A stretch of DNA of 64,000 nt from positions 21,503,501-21,567,500 of the forward strand of contig JABWDB010000002.1 in the NCBI GenBank assembly GCA_019614645.1, given 5' to 3'. The notes under the pieces are model-generated. The model was not told where the DNA came from and did not search any database. It saw only the letters and a list, made by a program, of their open reading frames with translations. This document shows positions 1 through 14,213 of the stretch, piece by piece; the first letter of the stretch is position 1; every line of letters begins with the position of its first letter. This stretch comes from Stratiolaelaps scimitus (lineage: Eukaryota > Arthropoda > Arachnida > Mesostigmata > Laelapidae). The translations under genes and the position numbers were made by a program.

Positions 1-2195
1 CAACAGACTAACTGACTGACCCTTGAGGTCGAAGGGGAGAGCAGGGACGCAATGCTGCGGTGTTGGCAGCCCGACGTCGCGTCGCGTCCCGGCCACCAGC
101 CAACCAACCAAGCAACTAGTCAATATAGCGTTTTCCATGGAATGGAATGGCCGAGCTGTGCTGATGCTGCGGTTCGTTTGCTTTGCAGGCGTCGTTCGAA
201 GCGTATCGTAAGAAGTACAAAGGAACGTAAGGATTTTGCCTACGAGTGTCGCCACTCTGGCTCCTCTAATTAACTCACAAACGGTGACTCGATGCACAAC
301 GATGTTACATTGACGCCAAACAAAATGAAGCGAATGTACTAGACCACGAAGGGCGATAGCACCCGATTTTAGGGCTTCGCGGTTGTGACAGGACAGTTGA
401 TATGCGGTTCTGTATGTAAATCTAGAGAGATAAGCCTGGGGTATTTGAGGCTTGAAGAAGAAGATGCGTTTACTTATCGCACCGTCAAAGGGCGGGTGGT
501 CTTTGTGAATCGGGCATGACGGTGTGGGGCTTGTAGAGCTGGGGTTTAGCTGCTAGACCCCTGCTATCCCCTGTAATTAATATTCCGTCGCAAGCAACGC
601 GTTCGGTAGCAGGAAGCATGCTGCGACGAAATCAACACCGAACGTTATACATAAGATTCGGGATACGTTGAAACTAGGCCCGCCAATGAAACAGACTAAC
701 GTGAGCAATTTGACTATAGAGATTTCGGTTCAAAGCGATTCACGGTTGGCCGAATGTTTTTCACCGATACATTGCTATATTTCATCGAAGACGATATGTC
801 ACAACCGAACGCAGTGCTGCTGACGAATACAAAGCAAGTTAGTCGCCTTTGAAATGCGTTTAGCCATCCTTCCTATGGCAGTCCGGGTGAAAGTTAGTCT
901 ACCCAAGAGAACGATCAGTACGAATAACCAAACTAAAAAGCAAAACTTTCAAAGCGACAGATTCATATTCGGCAAATAGTCACCACTCTGTTCCTACGTT
1001 AGTTTTTCTACTGCTGCTACTGGTGTACCATCCACATAGGATACAATCGCTGTGAGGGGCTACCGCGCCATCATCGATTCAGTCATCTCTCTATCCGCTC
1101 CTAGTTGTACCTATACATGCAGTCACGTAACCAGGCGAACCATATGAGGCGGTACCCGTTTGCGTACCTCGAACGGATGTTCGTTTGTGTCTGTGCACAT
1201 CTCTGCCGCCTGCTTCAGCTGTTGCTGCTTCTGGTGCTACCGCTGCTGTTGTTATCGACAGAAGCTAGTCGTATACACCGAACGCCGAATGAGAAAAACA
1301 GCGACAGGTGCTTCACCACCATCAGCATCAACATTGGCGGCGGCGGCGGCGGTGGCAGCGCCGGTACCAGCAGCAGTAGCGGCAGTGGCATCGTCAGCAG
1401 ACACCACGATATCTGCTTACTACTGCGGCAGTGGAACCTCCCAGCTCCTGACTCAGACAAGGGCAATGTTATTGCCATCCGTGAGTCCGTCGGCGCGTCA
1501 ACCAGAAACCAGCGGCTACTGCAGGCAGAATCGACAGGGTTAGCAGTTACTTCTACTGCTCCTGCTGCTGCTGCTGCAGGGGAAAAGGAGAGAAAGGAGA
1601 CATTGAAAAGGCAACCAATGCCAAGAAAAGGTAGGTGGCAGTGATCGGCCCACGATATCGGAGGAGGCGGCGGCGGCGACGATGACTGGCCTCGGGAATG
1701 TATTGTACAATACAATAATAATAATAATAATATATAACAGATAAACAGATCGTTGTATGTGTGTGTGTGTATGCCTAACCAACCGGTCTAAACAACCACC
1801 ATATATTAGCACAGAAATATGTACCCATACAATACGCTGCTGGCTACCATCGTTCGGTTAATCAGTCACCAGACGTCACCACAAACGATGGCGACAACAA
1901 CAACAACAACTTCTGAGCGCTAAGAAATTTCGACAAACTCGCGCCACCGCAGCGTTATGCGCCACAACAAATGTATGTGTGCGTGCGTGGATGACTGTAG
2001 GTTTTATCCTTCCCAGCCTTAAAACAGTTCTCGTTGACGACTATCGAAAGATAAAATTAGGGGGTCATATTTGTCAACACGTGCTTGTCAATCAGGCTAG
2101 AACAATATATATATTTTACATAATACTAATAGTAATAATGATAATAATAACCCTCAAGCAGCATTGCCAAAAATATATGACTTAGAGAAATATTC

Positions 2196-2198
<3 letters not shown>

Positions 2199-2231
<33 letters not shown>
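2199..2231. repeat. (TA)n microsatellite
   Basis: A pure TA tract of about 33 nt. Confidence 0.95.
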
Positions 2232-2235
<4 letters not shown>

Positions 2236-2406
2236 ATGACCTGCTATTGTGTGCTTATCATATGACAATTGTTAGTTGGCTATGATATGATTTGACAGAC
2301 AGCGGAGTTGACGCGTTTGATAGCTGGCCTTGTGAATGTGTTCTCATCTCTGAGTCACTTAAACGACGGCGGCGCCCGTGGGGGGAAAACTAGGGCAAAT
2401 AAAAAA

Positions 2407-2490
2407 CATCGCCGCTGGTTCCCAATCGTTGTTAAGTGAACATCGCCGCTGGTTCCCAATCGTTGTTAAGTGAACATCGTCGCTTGTTAA
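2407..2490. repeat. Tandem duplication, 34-bp unit
   Basis: The unit beginning CATCGCCGCTGGTTCCCAAT occurs at 2407 and again at 2441, identical over its length. A degenerate third start (CATCGTCGCTTGTTAA) follows at 2475. The identity suggests a recent duplication. Confidence 0.9.
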
Positions 2491-5400
2491 AGAACAGGTC
2501 AAAGTGTAATCATTACAACACGATGCTGGCCGGCCATGCTTGAATCAATACATGCAGGTTAGATGGTCGCCACTCGACCTAAAACAAACCTCAGACCACA
2601 TGGGGCAAATTAATTAACGACACAAACAGTCAGTCGTAGCAGTCATACCAGGAGTAGCAGCAGGAGTAGTTGCAATAGATCTTAATAACGTTTTAATAAT
2701 TGGTCGTCTATCGGAGACATATATGTATATTCAGTCAAAGCCGTATGCGGATGACGATATTCAAGGTAAACGCAGTTCACTTTAAATATTTCCCCATATA
2801 ATTACTGTCATAATTATTATTACCACAAGTGACGTGCTTCCCAAATCATTGGGTTCTTCACCGATGACCTCTTTTGTCAGGTATCCACGTTATCGCTAGC
2901 CCTCTACTGGTAGTGGGCTCTGTCATAACTATTATTCTTATTTGTTAACATGACCTCTCTCTCTCTCTCTTTCTCTTCGCGTCATGGTAGCTTTTCAATC
3001 TCCAACTTTCCTTCATGAGTAGACGCTTAGCAAAGTCCCATTGTTGGTGCATCTATCGTCGGGTGCATTCGCTTGCTTATATCAGTGTAAGTTATTGGGA
3101 CACAGCATAAAGTTGAAGTGCGAGAGAGAGAGAGAGAGAGGTTCTGAATGATGTCTATTTATAATACAAGATGTGCAAGCGCACGAAGCTGCGAGGATAA
3201 GAGGGGTTCGAGGGTGGAAGATGGCAGACGACCGGAAACGGAAGGGCGTCCGTAGATCGCCCTTTAACAAGGGTCCGCTCATGGCCATCTGGTCGATGCT
3301 GTGGCTCTCGGAAGAAAGTGAAGATCAGATCGAGAAGCTTTAGGGGTGGAAGCACCAACACAACAAGAGCAGCAGCAGCAGCATCAAAACTAACAAGCAA
3401 ACAAACGAACGAAGAAACAACCGGACGAACAGACGGATGGATGGACGGACAGACAGACGGGAGCGGCACCATGATGAAGGATGACGATGCCTTTCTCAGG
3501 AGATCCTACGACCGCTGTCGCTGCTGATGATCTTGCTGATGATTGTGATAATGTTGATGACTGTGATGATGCTGATGGGGAAGACGACGACGCAAGGGAG
3601 ATGATGGCGTCCTGAGGAAGCTGATGAGTGATGGTGAATAGCGAGTGACACTGGACAACTACACGAACGGCCATATCTCCATATCTCCACATCTCTCTCG
3701 CTCTCTCTTTCTCTCTCTGTTTCTTTCGACAACATGGCGATCCCGGAACAGGGCAAAGGCGAAAACCACAACGAGGACTAACCGCACTGTTCGACTACCG
3801 GCTGTTTGACGGGGTCGATCAACTGACAGGCGGACTCTTGCGTTGTCACCGTCGTTGCCTGTGGTGCCTACGATTGCCTATGGTGACCCCCTACACAGCA
3901 GCAGCAGCAGCATGAGTCTCGACTAGACCATCAGAAACGTCTAAACGAATAGCGTTAGCTCGTTCGTACCCTCATTCGGTGGCTGGCTGGCGGTTGATGA
4001 CGAGACGACATTTTGTTGCTGTTATTGTTGTTGTTGTTGTTCCTGTTGTTTGAAATGGTGGGCGTGGTGCTGCTATGGTGAATTTCTATAGGTAGCATCG
4101 CCAGCAGCACCACCGCAGTCCGCCACCCTAACCCGCCTTGGTAGGCCTTGTTGGAGGCTCAGGCTGATGTTGGCTCATTTCTGTGGAGTCGCTGTCAGTT
4201 TTGCTGCTGCTGCTGCCGCCGCCGCCGCCGATGTTTGTATTGATTCTGGTGTGGGTTAGGTTGGCAGTGTTGACTATTTCGTAGTGTTCGAAGGTGTTCG
4301 TCCCGAACGACGACGAGTAGCCTGTCTCTCTGTGGCCGTATTGTCGTGCTGAGAATCTATACACGCGTGTCGCTGTCGACGATGGATAATTCTGAATAAC
4401 GTTTCTTCCCTGTGTCTCCCCTTGTCATTGTGTTCTATTCGAACTGATTCGGTTGAGATGATTCGATATTTCGATGTCCCTATCCTGTGTACCATCACAT
4501 TAGCTAGAGTTCGCTAATTATATATACTACCACCGATGCTCATCCCGCTCCTGCCAGACTCAGCTCGTTCTCATATATTGTAATTACTATCGACAGCAAA
4601 AACCACGACCATCACAATCATCACCACGTTATTCTATCTACGCTCGCTCGTGTAATGCGTAGAAAAATGGAACTACTAATGAATGAATGGTCGTCAAGGC
4701 GTCTGTGGTGTCATATAGATAATATAACAGCAACAACAGTAACCCATAACAAGGAGTCGATCGGCGGATCGGTCGACCAGCAAAAGCTAACCACTAGCTA
4801 ACGAACGAACAAACATGCTCATCATAAATGATAATAACGATGATGATAATGTCTTAAGACGAGGTCATGAGCGTGTGGTTGGATTTCTGTCTGTGCGTGA
4901 CTGACAGTACAGGTTGGTAGTTGAAGATTGCAAAACAAAAGATGCCCACACCCTCTATCCATCTGGAGAATCAACAAGAGCCAAGAGGACGACGACGACA
5001 TCCAATATATATACACACACACATAGATGAACTTGGGGTAAACATCTATGGATTGCTGTGCAGGCCAGTGTCGTCAGCAGCAGAACTGTTAGCTGCAAGA
5101 ACTACAACGATGACCGCAGCAGCCTAATATGCGCAGAAACGGTACACTTGTTGTAGGGATATGCATGTGTGTTGTAAATGTATGGGTGATGTGTAAGTTG
5201 CGCCCTCCCCCGCCCCCGTGTTGATGAAAATACAATGGTATCAAACTGCCTAATATAATAGTACTTTCGATTTCGTTTATTCAACCACTATGTTGAGTGA
5301 TGAAGTGATGTTGTTGTGTTAATATAATAATAATAATAATATATATGTTAGAGGGCACTATCCAGTTTCATCGTTACCCACCATCCTAGCACAATACTGC

Positions 5401-7038
5401 CGGTCTAGAAAAGCTAATCTGAGCTAAGTTACCACAATACCCCTTAGACATCTCCTTCGCATAATCAGTTCACCGTCGACGCTGATCAGTGATGCTCTCA
5501 GCAAGTTGCTGTGCAGTTGCAACAAAACCTTTGTAGCTTCACACTTCATATTCATTGTGAAGAAGGTGAATAACAACACCTGCGCATGCCTACCGATAAT
5601 ATCTGCCTGCTGAGCCTACAGCAACTCTGTGATCATGTGACGTCACATAGCCACGTTACATACTGTATAATCTATATTGCTATCATAGACGGACTGGCAT
5701 TGGTGCCAATGCACACGACAACGACCAATGACAATAATTGACAAGAGCAACTGCTAAAATAAGATCTGCTGCAGGGCCTGTAACTCCTGTGGTGTTAGGG
5801 GCGTTGTTAGCGATAGCGGCTGAGACTGCAATCATGCTGTTGCTGGTCAGGCTCAAACGAAGCTGCTGCTGCTGCTGCTGCATTAGCTTCTATTTGCCTC
5901 GATACCCTGCCTGTTCCTGCGAGGGCGTTTACTCGCTGGGAGCTGACTAGGTGCGAGTGGAAGCATATACGGGTGTTCATCACGATCCGTTCATGCCATG
6001 CGTGTGTATGTGTGTCGAGAGGTGACACAATGTCTAGCACTACGTTGACGAGCCGACGAACTCATCGCTGACGGACGAACGAAGTGCCTCCTGCAGAGTG
6101 TCGAGGGATGTGTACGCAGCGAGTGGCGACAGGTCCACAAACTTTGACATATTTGATTTCGACATCTTCTCACCGAGGGTTAGAAGTAATAATAATAATA
6201 ACAACAATAACGACTACAAACGCCGTCGAGTCCATAAGAACAACGGATGTTGGTACACAGATAGGGAGAGCGAGAGAGAGAGAGAGACAACGAACATTCG
6301 CAGTATATATATATACATGTTCAGCGAGGCTGGCATTGCCGTAGCTACGGAAGTGCACGTGCTATTGAGACATTGCAAAGGCCTCCAACTCCTATTGTGT
6401 GACCCAGACAAGAGAGCATCGTCACGGGAGACGACAAGCTAATCATCGTGTTTGCTTGCACTAGGCTAGCTTAGCGTGACAAGCATGACCATTATATTCA
6501 TTTAGAGTATACTTGTTAATATATTTTCAGGCACCTCCAGCGACAAACAGTCGGTGGCGTGGAACTATTTTTTGATGAAACTCGTTGATGCTTCAATGCA
6601 ACGCTGAGCGCGGGAAACGAATCCGTTAATAATCATAGTTCCATTTTACATCGTTAACATCGACAGCGTTCGATATTCGTCAAAAATCCGACCCGGATTG
6701 GGTTGTTATTCAAATGTCTTATTGATCAATGTGGTCAAAGCCAAATGCTTCAGCGGTCGAACTCACATTTGAGATAGAAACAGACACGTGGCTCGTACGA
6801 ACTCGCGTGGAGGATAACTCGAATTACCCGATATCACTCGGTCTGTCCAGACCAATGGCTGTGAAGTGTGAATGAATAAGTGTGAATAATTTCTCAACGA
6901 AGCATATTTCAACAAATCTTCGGACATCCATGTCGAGCCGTGCAGGTGATATTTTGTCGCTCCATACAGAACACGCCCGCCATCGGCTCTTGGATATATG
7001 TGGTACAGTGATTATATTCTGGGCCCTGTGCAATAGTC

Positions 7039-7040
<2 letters not shown>

Positions 7041-7082
<42 letters not shown>
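7041..7082. repeat. (TA)n microsatellite
   Basis: A pure AT/TA tract of about 42 nt; translated frames across it are Ile-Tyr artefacts. Confidence 0.95.
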
Positions 7083-7085
<3 letters not shown>

Positions 7086-8705
7086 TAAGATAAGATATGC
7101 ACAGCCGGCGATCATAACTTTATTCGTCAGCATTTGTAGCGTGCATACAGACAGCATTGTAAATGCTGCGACGCGAGCACCGCGGCGGCCAGGCGGACGC
7201 AGAATCGTATTCATTCACTCTGTCGGTGAGAACTTCGAAGAGCGACAATGTGCCACCACCATTTCTATTTACTATTACAATACTACTATTGCTGGTGCTG
7301 CTGCTGCAGCTAAGAACGGTTACAGAAGGCAGCTGGCAGTGGGGGCAGCTGGACGAACACAGGAACGCCGTAAATCAGATCTGCTGCTGCTGCTGCTGCG
7401 GGTCGAGGTGCTCCAGAGTGATGACTCGTGAGCTGTGGCGTCCCCTAAATCAGCGAACGGGCGATTGCAAAACAACTGAGATTTGCGTCTTGTGACGCTA
7501 ACAGCGGCGGCGGCGACGACGACGACATCAACAACAACAGCCGCAGCAGCAGCTCAAACAGCGAAAGAAAGGCTTGCATTTGACGCGGTAGTCTGCTAGC
7601 CGTTGCTCTGATATGCAAGTCTTACTGCTGCTTAGTATCGTTGGCTAACTCGGAACGTTGAGCAAAGATAGTCACCGACGCAGTAACGACCAGACATCGC
7701 ACAATATTACGGCACCTATGTTAAATACAACGGATAAAGAGACATATAAAAAAAAATGCCTCAGGGGACAATCGTATCTCACGATTACTGCGCCGTTTCT
7801 AAATCTGAATCACACATTGGCTTTTGTCACATGCAAGGCTCCGCAGCCGGAACAGTGGCTTTTGACAGGACAACATCACCAGAAGTAGTTGGCGAATCTC
7901 ACACTATAATGTTTACCCTATGGTTGCTCGCTAGGTGAGCGAAGACCGTTCTTGATGAACTAAGTGCACAAAAAACGTAACGTCGTTTTCGCTCACGCCA
8001 AGGATCGAGGTTTTGACAATTAGTAACTGTTAAGTCGCTCCTTTTGTTTTTTGTCTACAAACTACAAACACAACGACGGAAATTAAATGATGCAGCTGAA
8101 CTAGCTAATCCACTGGGCACAGACTAGACACTCGATTACGAAGGAGTGCGGCGCCGCTCTTTCATTGATATAGTGACAGCTCCATATTGCGAACTCATAC
8201 AGTGAACTGGTTATGATGAAATGTCGAGCTGCTCGTCGATACGAGGTCGTATTGCCAACAACAATGTTACCGTCGACAAATCGTCCACAAGGATTCAGTT
8301 ACGTTTTTCGCATTGAACGAAGCACGACGGTGCTTCTCTGCACCTGCCTCTCACCTCTGCGAGTTCCGTTCCTTCGGGGGGTGACACCCAACGCAACAGC
8401 AGCAGTACTGGGAGCAATTGATCATAACCATGCTCTTGTTGTCATCACCACTTCGATCTGTGCCATTGATGTGTACCTCTTTAGTTTGCTCGATCCAGAC
8501 TAGTTAGCCATCTTTCTCACCGACTCCCCTGATTCTACGTTGCTCGTTTGATCCGTACAACGGCCGCCCGTCCGCCCGTCAGCCCGCCGGCGTCTCGATG
8601 CTCGAACATCAAAGGCCACAGGCAAACGAACACATTAGCGACATTAGCAGTGGCTGCAGTGGCGTCGACTGACACCAACTAAATAAGCACCCTTGACTTG
8701 GCATC

Positions 8706-8709
<4 letters not shown>

Positions 8710-8739
<30 letters not shown>
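8710..8739. repeat. (CAG)n trinucleotide run
   Basis: About nine CAG units followed by CAA. Frames over it are poly-Gln, poly-Ser or poly-Ala, or on the minus strand poly-Leu or poly-Cys, with no supporting exon structure. Confidence 0.92.
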
Positions 8740-8745
<6 letters not shown>

Positions 8746-11700
8746 GAACAACAGTGACGATGATGATGGTAACAGAAGAAGCACCACGCTCTTCGAATCG
8801 CTCCGATGCTTTGTGTGACGAGCGTATGGACGATCAGTCGAATCTCGACTCTGCGCCAGTGAACCAGCCATCGCGCGGTGCCATACAACGATGGAGTCGT
8901 CAGATCGACCAGCTACGACGACGACGACGACGAGCAGAAGGTCGGCGTCTGCCACTTGTCCGATAAACACCAACGAAGTAAGCCGCATACACAGAGAGAG
9001 ACAGAGAGAGACAGAGAGAGAGCGAGCCTACGGATATAACCGGCGTGCGTATTCGGCGTGCTTGCTATGGCCGACTTCGTGCTGAAATACAACGGCTTGT
9101 GCTCCAGGCGGCGCACCGAGTTTTGCACAAGCGCCTCGAGCGGCGGCGGCGGCAACAGCAGCAGCAGTAGCTGCAGCCGACCAACGTCTGTCACTGCTGT
9201 TATATATCGTTTGCTTGTTGTTGCTGGTGAGCGTTGTTATGTTGTTACTCCTGCTGCTATCGCTGCTGCCGCCGCCTCTGCGCTGCTGCTACTGCGTAGG
9301 TGGTGGTAGATGGGGCCGGCGCCCCTGCAGATGACTGCGGCGCCATACAGACGACCGCTGTCGCCGTTGCCATTGTTGCTGAAGAGGATCGCGAAAAAAG
9401 AGCGCTCTGTTCACTCGATAATAATGTGATCGACATAGTGATACCAGCAACTGGACGGTCTAGCGTCCTGTGGACAGCTGGACCGACGGACGGACTCGTC
9501 TCCTCATGCTGTGCACGGCTGGCATTAGAAGCTGATTCGGGACACTGCCGAAAACAACTCTCAAGCTAAGACGCCGTTGCCGTTGCTCAACAGCATTGCA
9601 GAGTAACAGGAGAGTGAGAGAGAGAGATGAGCAGGATTGCATGACACAATGGCATGGAATGATGTGTTCCCCGGTAAAGCACAAAAAAAATTGACGGTGC
9701 TTGGAACCAACGGCGGCTTCGGCGGCAGGGATCTCAACGACAGACGGACGCATGGAAGGGCGCATTATCACCATTAGCAGCGTCAGCTCGTGGAAAAACT
9801 GGTGCGAGAGTTCAAATATAAGAACAAACGTGGTCGAAACAGCGCGGTGATGCCCTATAACTAACTGACCGATACCTGATCTGTATTCGGTTCGTCTGCT
9901 CTGAAACTCATTTGCAGCCACGCTGATGAGATCTGAGCAGGCGCACTGTAGAACGGTGCGCGGAGCTTCTATGTAAGGCCGATACGATAATATATATATA
10001 TATATGTATATACATGTGTATGTATATAAACAACTGAAACGAAAAAAAACACCGCACGCACCATATATACATATACACACCACTCGCGACCTCAACTGCT
10101 GTCAGCTGCCGCCCACGAAATTCTCTCAGGCAAGGACCGACTTACAGCATCATCCAGAAATGGCAGAAACGTTGCTCTGCTGACCATAGCGATCAATGGC
10201 AGCCGTAGAAAAAGTTACACTAATGCCATCACTAATGACACTAGCATACGCCTTCGTTGTTGACCAAGGTGCAGTTCGGATCACAACAGGGAACCGATTC
10301 AAGTCCGATCAGATTGTTTGGGTACCTATATTCGAATCGGTATATAATAATATGTTCATTAATGTCATTCGATTTGATCTGTTCCCTAGATGTGCGTGGA
10401 AGACTAGGGTTAGGTGTTTGTCTGTGATGATATTGCTTTTCAATTGGCTGCTCTTGTTCGGGATGCTCCATTACGGATCACATCCAAACCTCTCATCTGA
10501 CACCGGCAATGATTGCACTGCCGGGTGAGAAACTTCTCAGCGCGTGATCGCCTTGCCCGACCTCATGATCGTATAGCTTTGATTCCGGCCAGAGTGTTGG
10601 AAAGTGTATTGAAAAGGCAGCAACTCGTATGTTTCTCCGTTCCGCGTTTCGTGAGTGTTGTACTATGGCAGACCGACGGAAGACTACGATTGAACTGTAC
10701 CTCATTCTTCTCCGCTATATATGTATGCATCCATACATTTGTCGCTCGGTAGGGCCGACGTCGGCAGAGCGGTGGAGACGCATGCCAGTGCCTGTGAGCC
10801 GTGTCAGTCCGCTTCAGTTGATGCCATCAAGAACGATCTGCGGGGAGACTGCGCAAGCTGGCACCACCACCACCACCAACAGCTACTACAAGCAGCCGAA
10901 CCAACTACAGCAACCACTACCAGAACTACAACGACTGCTGATAATACTTCAACTGTAGGCGTTCGGGCGCGTACTCATCGGGCTGTATGGCTGCCGCTGG
11001 CTTGTCTATATATCTGCCTGTCTAGCTACTTTTACCTTGTGGTCCATCATTCTCAGCCTCTCTCTCTGTAGCTCTTCCTTTAACTCTCTTTTTCTATCTA
11101 TATCAAGCTACTGTGTCGATCGTCCGTCAGCGCTCGCGCGCCCTTTGAGTAAACACCAACATTGGGCCACAGGCCGGGAAAACAGCATCGGTTGAAGCTT
11201 ATGCCCATAGGACGCCCTCTTGGCGCTGCGGCTACTGCTGCCAATACTGGCTCTGCCGCCAAAAGCAAGCGTATGTGACGGGTATAGCATCTGGGTATGG
11301 CAGAGTTTCTGTAGGCTATGCTGCCTGCTGCTGCTGCAGGCTGCCGCCACAGCGGTCTGTTCGCGACGAGAGCCAGTCTCCCACTGTTACGGTTGCTGCT
11401 GGTTGGCGTTACTGATGCTGATGGTATTATAATACCATACGTATGTCGAACAACGCCACCTGAAAATTCGGTAAACGACCGGCGGCGATCATTCGATTGT
11501 TGGAGGAGCATTCGATCGGAGTCATCGGTGGCACAACACATATCACATATTAGCTGCAGTAGCGGCACTTGATGTGAAGGCACATCGGCAAACGAACAAC
11601 ATAGAAACGACAGCAAGAAATAGGTGCCTATGATAATAATAATAATAATAATAAAGACATTGACATAAACATCGGCAACAATATTGCTGACGAACTCGAC

Positions 11701-11780
11701 AGCTTCAACACGCTCGCAGCTGACGAATAATAACGCGTGTGTTCTTGGCGAGTTGTCGACCCATCGAATATGAACCTCGC

Positions 11781-11801
11781 ATATATATATATATATATAT
11801 A
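11781..11801. repeat. (TA)n microsatellite
   Basis: A pure AT tract of about 21 nt. Confidence 0.95.
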
Positions 11802-13636
11802 AAGAGCACATGCAAATATATTAGAATGTTCCAATTTGTCAAATGATGACTGTTAATATATAATAAAATATGTTTTACAGTAATTTGACAGTGAGCTGCG
11901 AATGCGGCGTAGCACCCTCCGGGTACATCGTCCCCATAGCACTGGTAGTGCTGCTGTTAATCCTCGCACTTTTGGTACTGTTCGTGCTTGTATTGCTGTT
12001 TAAACTCGTTGTGCAGGCGCTGCCGTTAGCCGTTGCTCAGTTGATGCAGACATCATCCTCGATGAGTACTGGCACAGCTCAAACATGGCGATATCTTGGA
12101 CCCGCTCTGGGCTACCCCTGTTTCTCGCGCTTTCTTTCCATCACAATATGAGCTTCATCTGTGTAGCAGTCCAGGTCGGCATTCTGGTCCTCCTCCTGGT
12201 GGGTTCCCTCCGCAGGCCGGCACGAAGGGCGAGAAAGAGAAATTTGACGATTCTGCGCAAGTGGCAGCAAGAGGAATATATCTAGATAGATATAGAGAGG
12301 GGGGAGTGGGCGAGCTAAAGCAACGTACCGCAAGATGGCCCTCTCAGCCATCTGGCCCAGAGGAACACCAAAAGCTTCCGTGGTCGCAGCAGCCATAACA
12401 TCAGCATTAGCAACAACGGCAGCAAGGACCATCGTGTTTCGTCTGTTTCGTATGTTGTATTAATGTTGTTGCCGTTGTCGTTGTTGTTGTTGTTGTTGGC
12501 GGCAATCTTTTTGTTGCCGTTGTCTTCGCCGTCCAACCGCCGTCGCCACCATCAGTACCGGCATCGTTCAGGGTTTAGAAGAACTCTGGCTGACGGAAAA
12601 GACGAGGAATACAAGGTGGAGAAGGATGAACGGGCCAAAGAGCAGCAAGATACGACTTCTTGCTTATCCCTCATACTCGGAATATACGAGGGAGGGAAGG
12701 ACCGAGCGAGTTAGACAGGCAAACAGGCAAGCAAGGTGGCCTATACGTGGCCCACAAGCCCAATAGCCACTGGCAAGCCTACCGACCGGTACACAAGCGG
12801 TGTTGGTGGCGGCGGTGGCGGCGGCGGCAACAGCAGATGAGATCTACAAATCTGTCGATCTGCTCTGGTGTTCTGCCCTTCTCCTGTGTCGCGGTAGCGC
12901 CAACCGGAGTTGCCGTGATAGTTTAGTATTGGCTCGGGGACGAGGAGGCAGCAAATGTAGCGTCTGGATGTGGACCGCGAAAAGCTCAGGACAGTAAAGA
13001 TGATTGCGGATAGAATATGGGAACAGACTTCAAAGAAATAGGCTTTGGTGAGGGTCACCGGGTGCCTATATCGTTTTCGCCACACTTATACGCGCTTGCA
13101 CAGCGATAAGGCATCGGGCCTTATTGCTGTGGCCTGCAGCTGCTGCAGCGTCGACGCGAGATATGGTTCTCACAGAAACCACGAACAGCAGGCAGTCCCG
13201 TTCACTAGTCGCAGAGCTTTAGCAACGTTTGCTTAGTGGCGTTCCCATAGTGTCTACAAATGCTGGGGTCTGACCATCATAGCCTCGATCACGAAGCAAG
13301 TAGACTAAAGCAACCAGTCTCTTAGAGAGTGCCGTCACCACGAGGGTCGCCGGGCCGAGTGTGCCGGTTACCGGAAAAGACATAGGCCATCATCTTTTGG
13401 TGCAGAATAGAATGAGCGGAGACGGCTGTCATATAAAGGCCGATTGCTCAGTTCGACGATTACATTTCGACTAGGTAGGTACATAGAGAGGAGACACGTT
13501 AGCACTGGAAGAAAAACTGGAGGGGGATGGCGATTTGTACAATGAAACACACATGCACAGTACGATTAATAACTAGACGTTAATTAATATATATATTAAT
13601 TTACTAGCGACGAAGTCATAAAGGTTGAAACGCAGA

Positions 13637-13655
13637 ATATATATATATATATATA
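13637..13655. repeat. (TA)n microsatellite
   Basis: An AT tract between GGTTGAAACGCAGA and a partly complementary AACCTTCGGTTTCAA. Confidence 0.9.
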
Positions 13656-14118
13656 ACCTTCGGTTTCAAACTCTGCATACGGAGAACCTTGACAATTGTA
13701 CTCTTCAGTTGACTTCTACCACTGCAGAGATCGCTATTGACGTTGTACTTTGGCCCAACTGATCACGTGACACAGGTCAGCTATTTTCGAATATAAAGAC
13801 GTTCAGTTCGTTAAGAAACCTTATTGTACTCGTAATTACCATCAGATGGGGTATTCGTATCAGTCTTTCAACTAGTCATTTTATTTTTGATAGGTACAAA
13901 AAAAAATTGACTGGTACAGATTAACTTTACAGGTTATGAAAAATGTCTTAGACAAACAGGCATAGAACGATTTCACTGTCGGACAGCCTACTCCAGACAT
14001 CCCTCTACTAACCCACAAGTATAAATACAATCCTATGAAATACAAAACATCCAAAAACAGCTTCGCAATCATCTCTCTCTCACTTCCATTCCTTAATAGA
14101 CTCTTTCTTTTCAAAAAA

Positions 14119-14137
14119 TATATATATATATATATAA
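14119..14137. repeat. (TA)n microsatellite
   Basis: An AT tract following an A run. Confidence 0.9.
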
Positions 14138-14213
14138 ACTACAGTCACTTAAACATATCAATTGATTGTATAGCATAACAATAATAAGTCGACAAATCGC
14201 GTCGGGTACTCAC

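Larger units (their letters stand above)
1..14150. other. Gene-poor region with trinucleotide islands
   Basis: No recognisable coding exon. GC-richer islands at about 1.1-1.7, 3.2-3.9, 7.1-7.6, 8.5-9.6 and 12.3-12.9 kb are rich in CAG/CTG, GCC, CAA and GA repeats. The frames open there are Leu/Ala/Ser/Gly runs found on both strands. A segment at 12166-12259 reads PGRHSGPPPGGFPPQAGTKG after a TGTGTAGCAG acceptor-like site, but it has no other support. The rest is AT-rich DNA with TA tracts. Confidence 0.5.

Noticed and set aside
1105..1715. 179-codon plus and 166-codon minus overlapping frames
   Set aside because: Both are Leu/Gly/Ser/Pro runs from simple repeats, open on both strands, with no recognisable domain.
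6824..7214. Open frames with IYIYIY runs on both strands
   Set aside because: They are translations of the TA microsatellite; the same applies near 20.1, 23.6, 28.3, 44.9 and 45.6 kb.
8644..8988. 114-codon minus frame with poly-Leu and a neighbouring poly-Cys frame
   Set aside because: Produced by the CAG/CTG run; no splice sites or motif support, and all frames are open locally.
9460..10095. 211-codon minus frame
   Set aside because: Includes a TA-repeat IYIYI stretch and has no recognisable domain; composition is not protein-like.
11098..11811. 237-codon minus frame
   Set aside because: Starts in a TA tract and contains an ATT/AAT-derived poly-Ile run; no motif recognised.
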